DNA of 23,917 bases from UBA2922 sp035352555. GTDB taxonomy: Bacteria > Bacillota > Clostridia > Oscillospirales > Oscillospiraceae. Under the pieces are notes generated by a model. The model had not been told where the DNA came from. It was given only the letters and a program-made list of their open reading frames with translations, and ran no database searches. This document shows, piece by piece, positions 13,795 through 20,995 of this stretch (position 1 is its first letter; every line of letters begins with the position of its first letter). The position numbers and the translations under genes are program-made. The DNA lies in NCBI GenBank assembly GCA_035352555.1, contig DAOPXW010000031.1:1-23917 (forward strand), given 5' to 3'.

Positions 13795-14148
13795 ATGCTC
13801 AATTCACTGAAGAAGAACGGAAAAGGGATGCTCCTGATCCTCATCACGGCCCTGTGCCTGTGCGTCGGGCAGCTTCTGTGGAAGACCATGCGCGACTTTG
13901 ACCATACGCGCATGATGGTCCAGTTTTTGCTGGGCTTTGCCATCTGCGGCGGCGGCGGCATCGCCATGACCTATGCCTACCGCATGGGCGAGCTGTCGGT
14001 CATCCACCCCATGAACAGCATCAGCTACGTCTTCTCCTCCATCATCGCCGTAACGGTGCTGGGTGAGGCGATGACCGCGCAAAAAATCATCGGCGTCGTC
14101 GTCATCATCGCGGGCGTCATTCTGATCGGGGGGTCGGACGAGGTATGA
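13795..14148 (+). CDS. Half-size DMT/EmrE-like (ArnE/ArnF-type) membrane protein, subunit 1
   Basis: A 117-residue protein with four predicted membrane helices: about residues 12-32, 39-62, 69-88 and 94-113. GELSVIHPMNSISYVFSS and LGEAMTAQKIIGVVVIIAGV match the EamA/SMR half-transporter pattern. The ATG at 13795 follows GGAGG by four bases. A TTG at 13771, overlapping the DUF218 stop, is an alternative start giving eight more residues. Its sequence parallels the next gene, with which it overlaps by four bases, so the two probably form an antiparallel heterodimer like ArnE/ArnF, which moves undecaprenyl-phosphate-linked sugars across the membrane. Small multidrug exporters are the alternative. 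Confidence 0.82.
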   Translation: MLNSLKKNGKGMLLILITALCLCVGQLLWKTMRDFDHTRMMVQFLLGFAICGGGGIAMTYAYRMGELSVIHPMNSISYVFSSIIAVTVLGEAMTAQKIIGVVVIIAGVILIGGSDEV

Positions 14149-14474
14149 CTTATTTACTGATTGTTTGCATGACCCTGCTGTCCGCCTTCGGCGGGTACTT
14201 TCTGAAAAAAGCCTCCGGCGCCACCAAAAACTTCTGGAAGCTGATGATAAACAAAAACCTCTGGATCGGCGGCGGGATGTATGTGACCTCCACCGTGTTC
14301 ATGATCTGGCTTTTGCAGGTGACGGAATACTCCGTGGCCGTGCCGCTGGGCTCCATGACCTATGTGTGGTCCATCTTCATCGCCAAGCATCTGTTGGGCG
14401 AGACCATCACGAAGAGGCGCGTCGCGGGCATCTGCTGCATCGTGGGGGGCGTGCTGCTGATGGCGACGGCATAA
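14145..14474 (+). CDS. Half-size DMT/EmrE-like (ArnE/ArnF-type) membrane protein, subunit 2
   Basis: A 109-residue protein with four predicted helices. TEYSVAVPLGSMTYVWS and LGETITKRRVAGICCIVGGV are clearly homologous to GELSVIHPMNSISYVFSS and LGEAMTAQKIIGVVVIIAGV of the previous gene, so the pair looks like a duplication or a split EamA transporter. The ATG overlaps the previous stop as ATGA. It is the last gene of the envelope operon, ending at the bidirectional hairpin at 14501-14528. A lipid-linked-sugar flippase is favoured because a matching polyprenyl-phosphate glycosyltransferase is encoded convergently nearby, but this is inference. Confidence 0.82.
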   Translation: MTYLLIVCMTLLSAFGGYFLKKASGATKNFWKLMINKNLWIGGGMYVTSTVFMIWLLQVTEYSVAVPLGSMTYVWSIFIAKHLLGETITKRRVAGICCIVGGVLLMATA

Positions 14475-14500
14475 ACAAAAAAAGGCAAACCGAAAAAACA

Positions 14501-14528
14501 AAACCGGGCTGTTTTTACAGCCCGGTTT
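14501..14528. terminator. Bidirectional terminator overlapping the 3' end of galT
   Basis: AAACCGGGCTG (14501-14511) and CAGCCCGGTTT (14518-14528) form a perfect 11-bp stem with a 6-base loop. On the minus strand TTTTGTTTTTT follows. On the plus strand TTTCTTTG follows, which is weaker. The 14518-14528 arm codes for the last galT residues. Confidence 0.88.
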
Positions 14529-16020
14529 CTTTGTTGACCGCGTCGATGAATTTCAGCAGACCCTCGCGGCCCCTGGCGTCCCGCTTGTAGACGCCCGCGT
14601 CCTCCAGAACCTGACGGAACACCTGCCCGGTCTCCTGCCGGAGAATCCCGGCGGCATTCTCAGGGCCCAGTTCGGGGTGTCTCTCCGCCACCGCCATGGC
14701 CCATTTCGCATGGCGGCGCAGCGCGGGATCGGCGGTGAGATCGCCGCCGGTGAGCAGCGCGTCCGCCACGCCGTCCAGCTCCGCCTTCAGGCGGCCGGGC
14801 AGGATGGCCAGCCCCATGACCTCGATGAGACCGATGTTCTCCTTCTTGATATGGTGCAGCTCCTCGTGGGGGTGGAATACGCCCAGCGGGTGCTCCGTGG
14901 AGGTAATGTTGCACCGCAGCGCGAGGTCCAGCTCAAACTTTCCGTCCCGCACCCGCGCGATCGGCGTCACCGTGTTGTGTGGTTCGCCGCCCGCGGCGGC
15001 ATAGATTCCCAGCGCGGGGTCGGAGTATCCCCGCCAGACGCGCAGCAGCTTGTCCGCGAGCGCGATCAGCCGCTCCCCGTCCGCGCCAGTCAGCCGCAGC
15101 ACCGGCATGGGCCAGCGGACAATGCCCGCCGTCACGTCGGGAAAGCCGGTGAAAACCACCGGGGCCTCCACCGGGGCCTTGGCCATGGGCATATCATGGC
15201 GGCCGCCCTGAAAATGGTCATGGCTGAGGATGCTGCCGCCCACGATGGGCAGATCGGCGTTGCTGCCGATAAAATAGCGGGGAAACTGCCGCTCAAAATC
15301 CAGCAGCCGGGCAAAGGCGGCGCGGTTGAGGGCCATGCGCCGGTGGGTATCGCTCATGACGATGCAGTGCTCGTTATAGTAGACATAGGGCGAATACTGG
15401 AATCCCCAGTTCTCGCCGCACAGCGTCAGCGGCACAATGCGCAGATTTTCCCTTGCCGGATAATCCGGCCGCCCGGCGTAGCCCTCGTTTTCCATACACA
15501 GCTGGCAGGCGGGATACTGGCCGCTGCCCGCGTTGGCGGCGGCGGCGATGGCCAGCGGATCTTTTTCCGGCTTGGCCAGATTCACGGTGATCTCCAGCGC
15601 GCCGTATTCCGTCTCCGTCGTCCACTTGAGGTCGCGGGCCGTGCGGTCCCGGCGGATGTAGTTGGTATCCTGGCAGAAGCCGTAAAACCAATCCGTGGCC
15701 GTCTCCGGCGAGACGGCGTATTTTTCCCGGAAAATACGCCCGACATCCTGCGGCCAGGGCGTCAGCGCGCCCATCAGCGCGGTGTCGAAAAGGTCCCGCT
15801 CCGTGGGGCTGCCGCCGATGACGTTCCTGGCGGCGGCGTCGTCGCACAGCGTGCCCAGCAGTTCCGGCAGCGGCGCGTCCATGGGCCGCGCATCGAGGTC
15901 CATGTCGGGCTGTTTCAGGAGCTGCAGCAGCCGGTTCGTCACATAGCGGCGGTCTGAGGGCGCGGTCAGGCCCCGGGTCTCGCCGTAGCGGACCAGGGCG
16001 GCGACGGCGGCGTCGGTCAT
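14515..16020 (-). CDS. galT: UDP-glucose--hexose-1-phosphate uridylyltransferase, class II (Firmicutes type)
   Basis: A 501-residue enzyme of the Leloir pathway that exchanges UMP between UDP-glucose and galactose-1-phosphate. Class II GalT features are clear: the length of about 500, RRYVTNRLLQLL, ATDWFYGFCQDTNYIR, YPACQLCMENEGYAGRPDYP and the active-site region GGSILSHDHFQGG (H267, H269, Q271). FHPHEELHHIKKENIGLIEV follows near residue 380. The start ATG overlaps the stop of the upstream glycosyltransferase as ATGA, so galT is translationally coupled to it. galK and galE are not in the window. The coupling suggests that the UDP-sugar made here may feed envelope glycosylation and not only galactose catabolism. 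The stop lies inside a terminator hairpin. Confidence 0.96.
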   Translation of the reverse strand: MTDAAVAALVRYGETRGLTAPSDRRYVTNRLLQLLKQPDMDLDARPMDAPLPELLGTLCDDAAARNVIGGSPTERDLFDTALMGALTPWPQDVGRIFREKYAVSPETATDWFYGFCQDTNYIRRDRTARDLKWTTETEYGALEITVNLAKPEKDPLAIAAAANAGSGQYPACQLCMENEGYAGRPDYPARENLRIVPLTLCGENWGFQYSPYVYYNEHCIVMSDTHRRMALNRAAFARLLDFERQFPRYFIGSNADLPIVGGSILSHDHFQGGRHDMPMAKAPVEAPVVFTGFPDVTAGIVRWPMPVLRLTGADGERLIALADKLLRVWRGYSDPALGIYAAAGGEPHNTVTPIARVRDGKFELDLALRCNITSTEHPLGVFHPHEELHHIKKENIGLIEVMGLAILPGRLKAELDGVADALLTGGDLTADPALRRHAKWAMAVAERHPELGPENAAGILRQETGQVFRQVLEDAGVYKRDARGREGLLKFIDAVNKETGL

Positions 16021-16967
16021 GGCTCACGCTCCCTGACCAGCACGGCATCCAGAAAATAGCGGGGACGGCGCTTCGTCTCCAGGTAGGTCTTGCCCAGATA
16101 TTCGCCCACCACGCCGATGGCGAGCAGCTGCGCCCCGCCCAGCAGCCACACGGCGGCGCTGACCCACAGCCAGCCCGGCGCGGGGCGCAGGCACAGGCAC
16201 ACAATAAAGATCGCCAGCGCGGCAAGCAGCGCCAGCGCGCCGCAGAAAACCGGGGCCAGCAGGGGCTTGATGGAAAACGAGGTGATCCCGTCCGCCGCGA
16301 GGGCCAGCATCTTTTTCAGCGGATATTTGGACGTGCCCGCGAACCGCTCGGCCCGGACATATTCCACCGTGTCGCAGCGGAAGCCCAGCGTGGGCACGAT
16401 GCCCCGGAGGAAGAGATTGACCTCCCCGTATTCGGACAGCGCGTCCAGCGCGCGTTTGGACATCAGCCGAAAATCCGCGTGGTCGGGGATGGTCTCCACC
16501 CCCAGCCGGGACATGGTCTTATAAAAGGCGTGGGCCGTGCTCCGCTTGAAGGCGGCGTCGCTGCTGCGGTCCCGGCGCACGCCGTAGACAATGTCCGCCC
16601 CCACGAGGTATTTTTCCACCATCTGCGCGACGGCGTCCACGTCGTCCTGCAGGTCGGCGTCCATGGAGACGGCGGCGTCGCAGTAGGCTCTGGCGGTCAT
16701 CAAGCCAGCCAGAACGGCGTTCTGGTGGCCACGGTTGCGGGACAGCTTGATCCCGGCATAGACAAAATCATTTTCATAGAGCCGGCGGATCAGGTCCCAG
16801 GTGCCGTCCCGGGAGCCGTCGTCCACAAAGGCGATACGGCTGTCGGGCGAGATGCGCTCCCCCTCCACCAGCGCGGCCAGCGCCGCTTTCAGCCGGCGGG
16901 CCGTCTCCGGCAGGACTTCTTCTTCATTATAGCAGGGTATCACCATCCACAAGATCGGTCTGTTCAT
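16017..16967 (-). CDS. GT2 family polyprenyl-phosphate glycosyltransferase (DPM1/GtrB/ArnC type)
   Basis: A 316-residue protein. The GT-A domain carries WMVIPCYNEEEVLPETA, AFVDDGSRDGTWDLI, KLSRNRGHQNAVLAGL and the catalytic SMDADLQDD. FAGTSKYPLKKMLALAADGI precedes two C-terminal membrane helices (about 230-255 and 262-287) and the VVGEYLGKTYLETKRRP tail typical of GtrB-like enzymes. These transfer a sugar from a nucleotide donor to undecaprenyl phosphate at the inner membrane face; the sugar is not identifiable. The ATG at 16965-16967 is chosen because a full AAGGAGG precedes it; an in-frame GTG at 16985 would place that site in the coding region. It forms an operon with galT from the promoter at 16992-17020. 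Confidence 0.92.
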   Translation of the reverse strand: MNRPILWMVIPCYNEEEVLPETARRLKAALAALVEGERISPDSRIAFVDDGSRDGTWDLIRRLYENDFVYAGIKLSRNRGHQNAVLAGLMTARAYCDAAVSMDADLQDDVDAVAQMVEKYLVGADIVYGVRRDRSSDAAFKRSTAHAFYKTMSRLGVETIPDHADFRLMSKRALDALSEYGEVNLFLRGIVPTLGFRCDTVEYVRAERFAGTSKYPLKKMLALAADGITSFSIKPLLAPVFCGALALLAALAIFIVCLCLRPAPGWLWVSAAVWLLGGAQLLAIGVVGEYLGKTYLETKRRPRYFLDAVLVREREP

Positions 16968-16991
16968 GGCGCACCTCCTTATCACCCGCTC

Positions 16992-17020
16992 ATTCTACCA
17001 TCGGTAGATGCGATTTGCAA
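16992..17020 (-). promoter_or_regulatory. Sigma-A promoter of the glycosyltransferase-galT operon
   Basis: On the minus strand, TTGCAA (17015-17020), a 17-base spacer and TAGAAT (16992-16997), about 25 bases before the AAGGAGG-ATG. Confidence 0.7.
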
Positions 17021-17027
17021 TCCGCTC

Positions 17028-17056
17028 TTTCCTTCTCCCGCCGTTTCTGGTATACT
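17028..17056 (+). promoter_or_regulatory. Possible promoter of the MATE gene
   Basis: TATACT (17051-17056) is a good -10 box; the hexamer 17 bases upstream, TTTCCT, is a poor -35. A TTGACA at 17065-17070 has no -10 after it before the start codon. Confidence 0.4.
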
Positions 17057-17097
17057 GAAATTTATTGACACTGTATTTTGGAGGCTGAGAGAGAGAA

Positions 17098-18456
17098 ATG
17101 CCGCAGCCCGCCGGGACGAAAAACATGACCACGGGTAATTACCGCCGGGCCATTATCGATTTTGCCATGCCGCTGATGCTCAGCCTGCTGTTCCAACAGC
17201 TGTACAACGCGGCGGACTCCCTGATCGTGGGCCAGTTTCTGGGCAAGGCCGCGCTGGCCGGCGTAGCGTCCTCCGGCACGCTGATCCTGCTGCTGGTGAA
17301 TTTCTTTTCCGGCGCCGCGCTGGGCGCGGGCGTGGTGGTGGCCCGGTATTTCGGTGCCGGCGACTATGGCAAGGTCTCCCGCGCCGTCCACACCAACATC
17401 GCCCTGGGTCTGGTCTCCGGCGCGGCGCTGTCGGTTTTCGGCGTGGCGATGTGCCCCGCCATCCTGCGCTGGCTGGGCACGGCGGAGAGCGTGATGCCTC
17501 AGTCCGTGTCCTATCTGCGCTTCTATTTTGCCGGGGTGCTGGCCAATATCCTGTACAACATCTTCAACGGCATCCTCGACGCCGTGGGCGATTCCCGGCA
17601 TCCGCTGCACTATCTTATCATTTCCTCCTGCCTGAACATCGCGCTGGATCTGCTGTGCGTGGGCGTGTTCCGCTGGGGCGTGTGGTCCGCCGCCGTGGCC
17701 ACCGTCATTTCTCAGGCGGTCAGCGCGGTACTGTGCCTGCATCACCTCATGGAAAAGGGCACCGTCTATCAGGTATCCTTCCGCGGCGTCCGCTTCCACA
17801 GGGACATGCTGCGCCAGATCGTCAAATACGGCCTGCCCACCGGGGTGCAGTATTCCGTCATCGGCTTCGCCAACGTGCTGGTACAGGCCAACATCAATAC
17901 CTTCGGCGCGGACGCCATGGCCGCCTGCGGCGCATATTTCAAGATCGAGAGCTTTGTTTTCGTGCCTATCACCAGTCTTGCCATGGCCATGACCACCTAT
18001 GTGGGGCAAAATCTGGGGGCAAAGGAATTCGCCCGCGCCAAGCGGGGCGCCCGGTTCGGCATTCTCTCTGCCGTCGGCATGGCGGAGCTTGTGGGCGTAG
18101 CCATGTTCTTTGCCGCGCCCTGGTTCGTCCGGCTGTTCAGTTCCGACCCGAACGTGATCGCCATCGGCGCGCTGCAGTTCCGCACGGAAGCGTTGTTTTA
18201 TTGCCTGCTGGCCTTCTCCCACAGCGTGGCCGGCGTGTGCCGCGGCGCGGGCAAGGCCGTGGTGCCCATGCTCGTGATGCTGTGCGTATGGTGCGTGTTC
18301 CGTATCGCGTACATCACGGTCATCATGCATTATATCCATGAGATCCAATATCTTTTCTGGGCCTATCCCATCACCTGGGGCATCAGCTCCGTGATCTTCT
18401 GCATCTACTTCTGCCGCTCCGACTGGCTGCACGGGCTGGACAAGATGGAAAGCTGA
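17098..18456 (+). CDS. MATE family efflux transporter
   Basis: A 452-residue polytopic membrane protein with about twelve hydrophobic segments in two homologous halves. It begins ..NYRRAIIDFAMPLMLSLLFQ and continues QLYNAADSLIVGQFLGKAAL and AGVASSGTLILLL, typical of MATE (MatE/NorM-DinF superfamily) exporters. The second half repeats the pattern with VKYGLPTGVQYSVIGFANVL, IKTFGADAMAA-like NINTFGADAMAACGAYFKIE and TYVGQNLGAKEFARAKRGAR. These transporters export drugs or metabolites by Na+ or H+ antiport; the substrate is unknown. The ATG is preceded by GAGAGAGA, with a stronger GGAGG about 13 bases away, a weak spacing. It lies upstream of and co-directional with the deacetylase gene but is separated by a dyad. 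Confidence 0.93.
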   Translation: MPQPAGTKNMTTGNYRRAIIDFAMPLMLSLLFQQLYNAADSLIVGQFLGKAALAGVASSGTLILLLVNFFSGAALGAGVVVARYFGAGDYGKVSRAVHTNIALGLVSGAALSVFGVAMCPAILRWLGTAESVMPQSVSYLRFYFAGVLANILYNIFNGILDAVGDSRHPLHYLIISSCLNIALDLLCVGVFRWGVWSAAVATVISQAVSAVLCLHHLMEKGTVYQVSFRGVRFHRDMLRQIVKYGLPTGVQYSVIGFANVLVQANINTFGADAMAACGAYFKIESFVFVPITSLAMAMTTYVGQNLGAKEFARAKRGARFGILSAVGMAELVGVAMFFAAPWFVRLFSSDPNVIAIGALQFRTEALFYCLLAFSHSVAGVCRGAGKAVVPMLVMLCVWCVFRIAYITVIMHYIHEIQYLFWAYPITWGISSVIFCIYFCRSDWLHGLDKMES

Positions 18457-18480
18457 CTTTACCGGCATGACACGGCAAAA

Positions 18481-18513
18481 CCCGGCATAGTATCTACCAA
18501 TACCATGACCGGG
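18481..18513 (+). promoter_or_regulatory. Imperfect dyad overlapping the Shine-Dalgarno of the deacetylase gene
   Basis: CCCGGCATAGTAT (18481-18493) can pair with ATACCATGACCGGG (18500-18513), with one mismatch and a bulge. The 3' arm covers the first bases of the GGGAG ribosome-binding site (18511-18515). It has no T tract, so it may limit translation instead of ending transcription. The same segment contains GCATG-N16-CATAGTA (18465-18492), loosely like a forespore sigma promoter. Confidence 0.3.
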
Positions 18514-18524
18514 AGTGATGCAGA

Positions 18525-19373
18525 TTGACCAAACTTTCGATAGCTCTGAAAAAACATCACCGGCTCGTCTCCGCGCTGGCGCTGGTGCTGGCGGTGGCGG
18601 CCATCTTCTGGGTGGTGAACAGCCCCGCCGTGGTGGGCGCTGCCGCCGCGGAACGCGTACTGCCGATCTATTCCGTGAAGCGGCAGGATAAGACCATCGC
18701 CATCTCCTTCGACGCCGCCTGGGGGAATGAGGATACCCAAACGCTCATCGACATCCTCAACAAGTACGGAGTGAAGGCCACCTTCTTTGTGGTCGGCGCA
18801 TGGGTGGATAAATACCCGGAGTCCGTAAAGGCCATCGCCGACGCGGGCGACGAGGTCATGAACCATTCCGACGATCACGCCCACTTTTCCAAGCTCTCCA
18901 CCGAGGATATCACCGCCAACATCAACGCGGCCAACGACAAGATCGAGGCCGTCACCGGCGTCCGTCCCGCGCTGTTCCGCTGCCCTTACGGCGAATATGA
19001 CGACCACGTCATCACCGCCGTGAAAAGCATGGGCATGACCGCGATACAATGGAGCGTCGACAGTCTGGATTGGCAGGGGATCTCCGCGCAGAAGATCACC
19101 GAGCGGGTGCTGAAAAATGTGCAGCCGGGCAGCATCGTGCTGTTCCACAACGCGGCGGAGCACACACCGGAGGCCCTGCCGGGTATTCTGGAAGCCCTGC
19201 AGAAGGACGGCTACAACATCGTCCCCATCTCGCAGCTCATCGTGTCCGGGGACTACACCATCGACAGCACGGGCTGCCAGTGTCCCGTGACCTGCGTCTC
19301 GCCGTCCCCCGCGGCTTCCCCCGCGGTCTCGCCAACGCCCACCGCCGCATGTTCAAAGACACCAAAAGCATAA
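18525..19373 (+). CDS. PdaB-like polysaccharide deacetylase (NodB domain)
   Basis: A 282-residue exported protein. An N-terminal signal anchor (about residues 13-31) is followed by the NodB domain: TIAISFDAAWGNEDTQTLID (motif 1), VKATFFVVGAW, NHSDDHAHF (motif 2, metal His pair) and RCPYGEYDD (motif 3). WSVDSLDW and GSIVLFHNA follow. FDAAWG instead of FDDG is characteristic of the PdaB sporulation family, which acts on spore cortex or cell-wall glycan, so de-N-acetylation may be modified or weak. The only in-frame start is TTG at 18525, nine bases after GGGAG. The last 30 residues are a Cys/Ser/Pro-rich tail (CQCPVTC, SPSPAASPAVSPTPT), probably unstructured and surface exposed. It ends inside the strong terminator. 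Confidence 0.88.
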   Translation: MTKLSIALKKHHRLVSALALVLAVAAIFWVVNSPAVVGAAAAERVLPIYSVKRQDKTIAISFDAAWGNEDTQTLIDILNKYGVKATFFVVGAWVDKYPESVKAIADAGDEVMNHSDDHAHFSKLSTEDITANINAANDKIEAVTGVRPALFRCPYGEYDDHVITAVKSMGMTAIQWSVDSLDWQGISAQKITERVLKNVQPGSIVLFHNAAEHTPEALPGILEALQKDGYNIVPISQLIVSGDYTIDSTGCQCPVTCVSPSPAASPAVSPTPTAACSKTPKA

Positions 19374-19404
19374 AAAAAGCGCCCCGCCGCGGGGCGCTTT
19401 TTTT
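19372..19404. terminator. Bidirectional terminator between the deacetylase gene and the kor operon
   Basis: Seven A, the stem GCGCCCCG (19379-19386), a 3-base loop, CGGGGCGC (19390-19397) and seven T. It works on both strands, ending the plus-strand deacetylase gene and, after 82 bases, the minus-strand kor operon. The stretch 19405-19486 holds nothing else recognisable. Confidence 0.93.
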
Positions 19405-19486
19405 GCCTTTCTCTTTGTTGCAAACACGGCTGCTGTGCCCGGAATGCGGCGTCCATCCGCTTTTTTAACCGCATACTCCCGTTCTG

Positions 19487-20995
19487 TTACAGCATACTGC
19501 CGGTGTTTTGAAATTTTCTGTGGAAGGAAAAGCATTCGTCCAGCAGGATAGGCGTCTGGGAATCGCCGCACGACGCGCAGGCGCGGGCAAAGTATTCCCG
19601 CAGCGGCGGGCGGTAATCGGGGTGGGCGCAGCATTCAATGACCAGCCTTGCCCGCTCCTTGGGGGACAGGCCCCGCAGATCGGCCAGACCCTGCTCGGTG
19701 ACGATCACGTCGACATCGTGCTCGGTGTGATCCACATGGGTCACGCAGGGCACGATGCTGGAGATTTTGCCGCCCTTGGCCGTCGATGGGGTCATAAAGA
19801 CGGACACTGCCGCGCCGCGGGCATAGTCGCCGCTGCCGCCGATGCCGTTGTAAATCCGGCTGCCGAACAGATGGGAGGAGTTGACATTGCCGCAGAGGTC
19901 CGCCTCCACGGCGGTATTCATGGCGATGAGACCCAGGCGACGGATGACCTCCGGGCTGTTGCTGATCTCGGAATCCCGGAGGATGATCCTGCCCTTATAA
20001 TCGTCAAGCCGTCCCAGCAGGCGGGCCAGCGCAGGCTCGGACAGGGACAGGGACGTGGCGGAACAGAAATCGGCCTTTCCGCCGTCCAGCAGCGACAAAA
20101 CCGCGTCCTGCATGACCTCGGAGTAAAATGAGAGATGGGTAAAATCGGAATCCGCCAATCCCTCCAGTACCGCGTTGGCAACGCCCCCTACGCCGGACTG
20201 GAGCGGGACGCTGTCCGCGGACAGTCTTCCGGCGGCGCGCTCGTTTTGGAGGAACCGGACGATGTTGGACGCGATGGCGCGGCTCACCTCGTCCGGCGCT
20301 GCAAGCGGGCGGGGCTTATCGGGGGTGTCTGTCACCACGACTGCCGCGATCTTGTCCGGGCCGCAGGGAATGGCCGTGCCGCCGATACGCTGTCCGGGCC
20401 GGGTAAGCGGGATGGGCCGGCGACGGGGCGGGTCGGCGGCTGGAAAGATGTCGTGAAAGCCCTCCAGCGCGGCGGGCTGAGCAAGGTTCAGCTCCACGAG
20501 TACTTTGTCCGCCAGCGCGGCATAGGTCTGGGCGCAGCCCACGGCGGTGGTGGGCACCAGCGAGCCGTCTTCGGTGATGGCGCAGGCCTCGATCACGGCG
20601 ACGTCCAGCTTTCCGTAGTACCCATAACGCGCGTTCTGGGCCATCTCGCCCAGATGGACGTCCTGATAGGCGCACGCTCCCCGGTTGACCGCCCCGCGCA
20701 GCGACGCGCTGGTGATATAGGGCGCGCGGCGGGCGATCACGCCGGCGTCGGAGAGCGCGGTGTCAAGCTCGTCGCCGGTGGAGGCCCCGGACAGCAGCGT
20801 GATGCGTACCGTCCTCTCCCCTTCCCGCACCTGCCGGGCCAGCGCCGCGGGCACGGCCTTGGGGCAGCCGGAGGGGGTGAAGCCCCCCACGGCCACGGTC
20901 ATGCCGTCTTCAATAAGCCTTGCGGCGCGGTCGGCGTCGGTGATTTTATTCTCCAGCCCGGAGCAGCGGATGCGCCGTCTGACTTCCGCTTCCAT
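19487..20995 (-). CDS. Acetyl-CoA hydrolase/transferase family CoA-transferase (succinyl-CoA:acetate type)
   Basis: A 502-residue protein of the Cat1/AarC/ScpC family, which moves CoA between carboxylic acids, typically succinyl-CoA plus acetate to succinate plus acetyl-CoA, through a glutamyl-CoA intermediate. Supporting stretches are AVGGFTPSGCPKAVPAAL, EACAITEDGSLVPTTAVG and SFYSEVMQDAV, with the expected catalytic glutamate at E293. GIGGSGDYARGAAVS, VTHVDHTEHDVDVIVTEQG and LADLRGLSPKERA follow. Length is normal. The ATG overlaps the korC stop by one base (TGATG), so it belongs to the kor operon. If Kor makes succinyl-CoA from 2-oxoglutarate, this enzyme would conserve the thioester as acetyl-CoA. 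Propionyl-, butyryl- or branched-chain acyl-CoA specificity is not excluded by sequence. Confidence 0.9.
   Translation of the reverse strand: MEAEVRRRIRCSGLENKITDADRAARLIEDGMTVAVGGFTPSGCPKAVPAALARQVREGERTVRITLLSGASTGDELDTALSDAGVIARRAPYITSASLRGAVNRGACAYQDVHLGEMAQNARYGYYGKLDVAVIEACAITEDGSLVPTTAVGCAQTYAALADKVLVELNLAQPAALEGFHDIFPAADPPRRRPIPLTRPGQRIGGTAIPCGPDKIAAVVVTDTPDKPRPLAAPDEVSRAIASNIVRFLQNERAAGRLSADSVPLQSGVGGVANAVLEGLADSDFTHLSFYSEVMQDAVLSLLDGGKADFCSATSLSLSEPALARLLGRLDDYKGRIILRDSEISNSPEVIRRLGLIAMNTAVEADLCGNVNSSHLFGSRIYNGIGGSGDYARGAAVSVFMTPSTAKGGKISSIVPCVTHVDHTEHDVDVIVTEQGLADLRGLSPKERARLVIECCAHPDYRPPLREYFARACASCGDSQTPILLDECFSFHRKFQNTGSML

Noticed and set aside
17062..18468. Minus-strand open frame opposite the MATE gene
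   Set aside because: Same shadow effect; the product is His/Gly/Asp-rich with no family features, while the plus strand encodes a convincing transporter.
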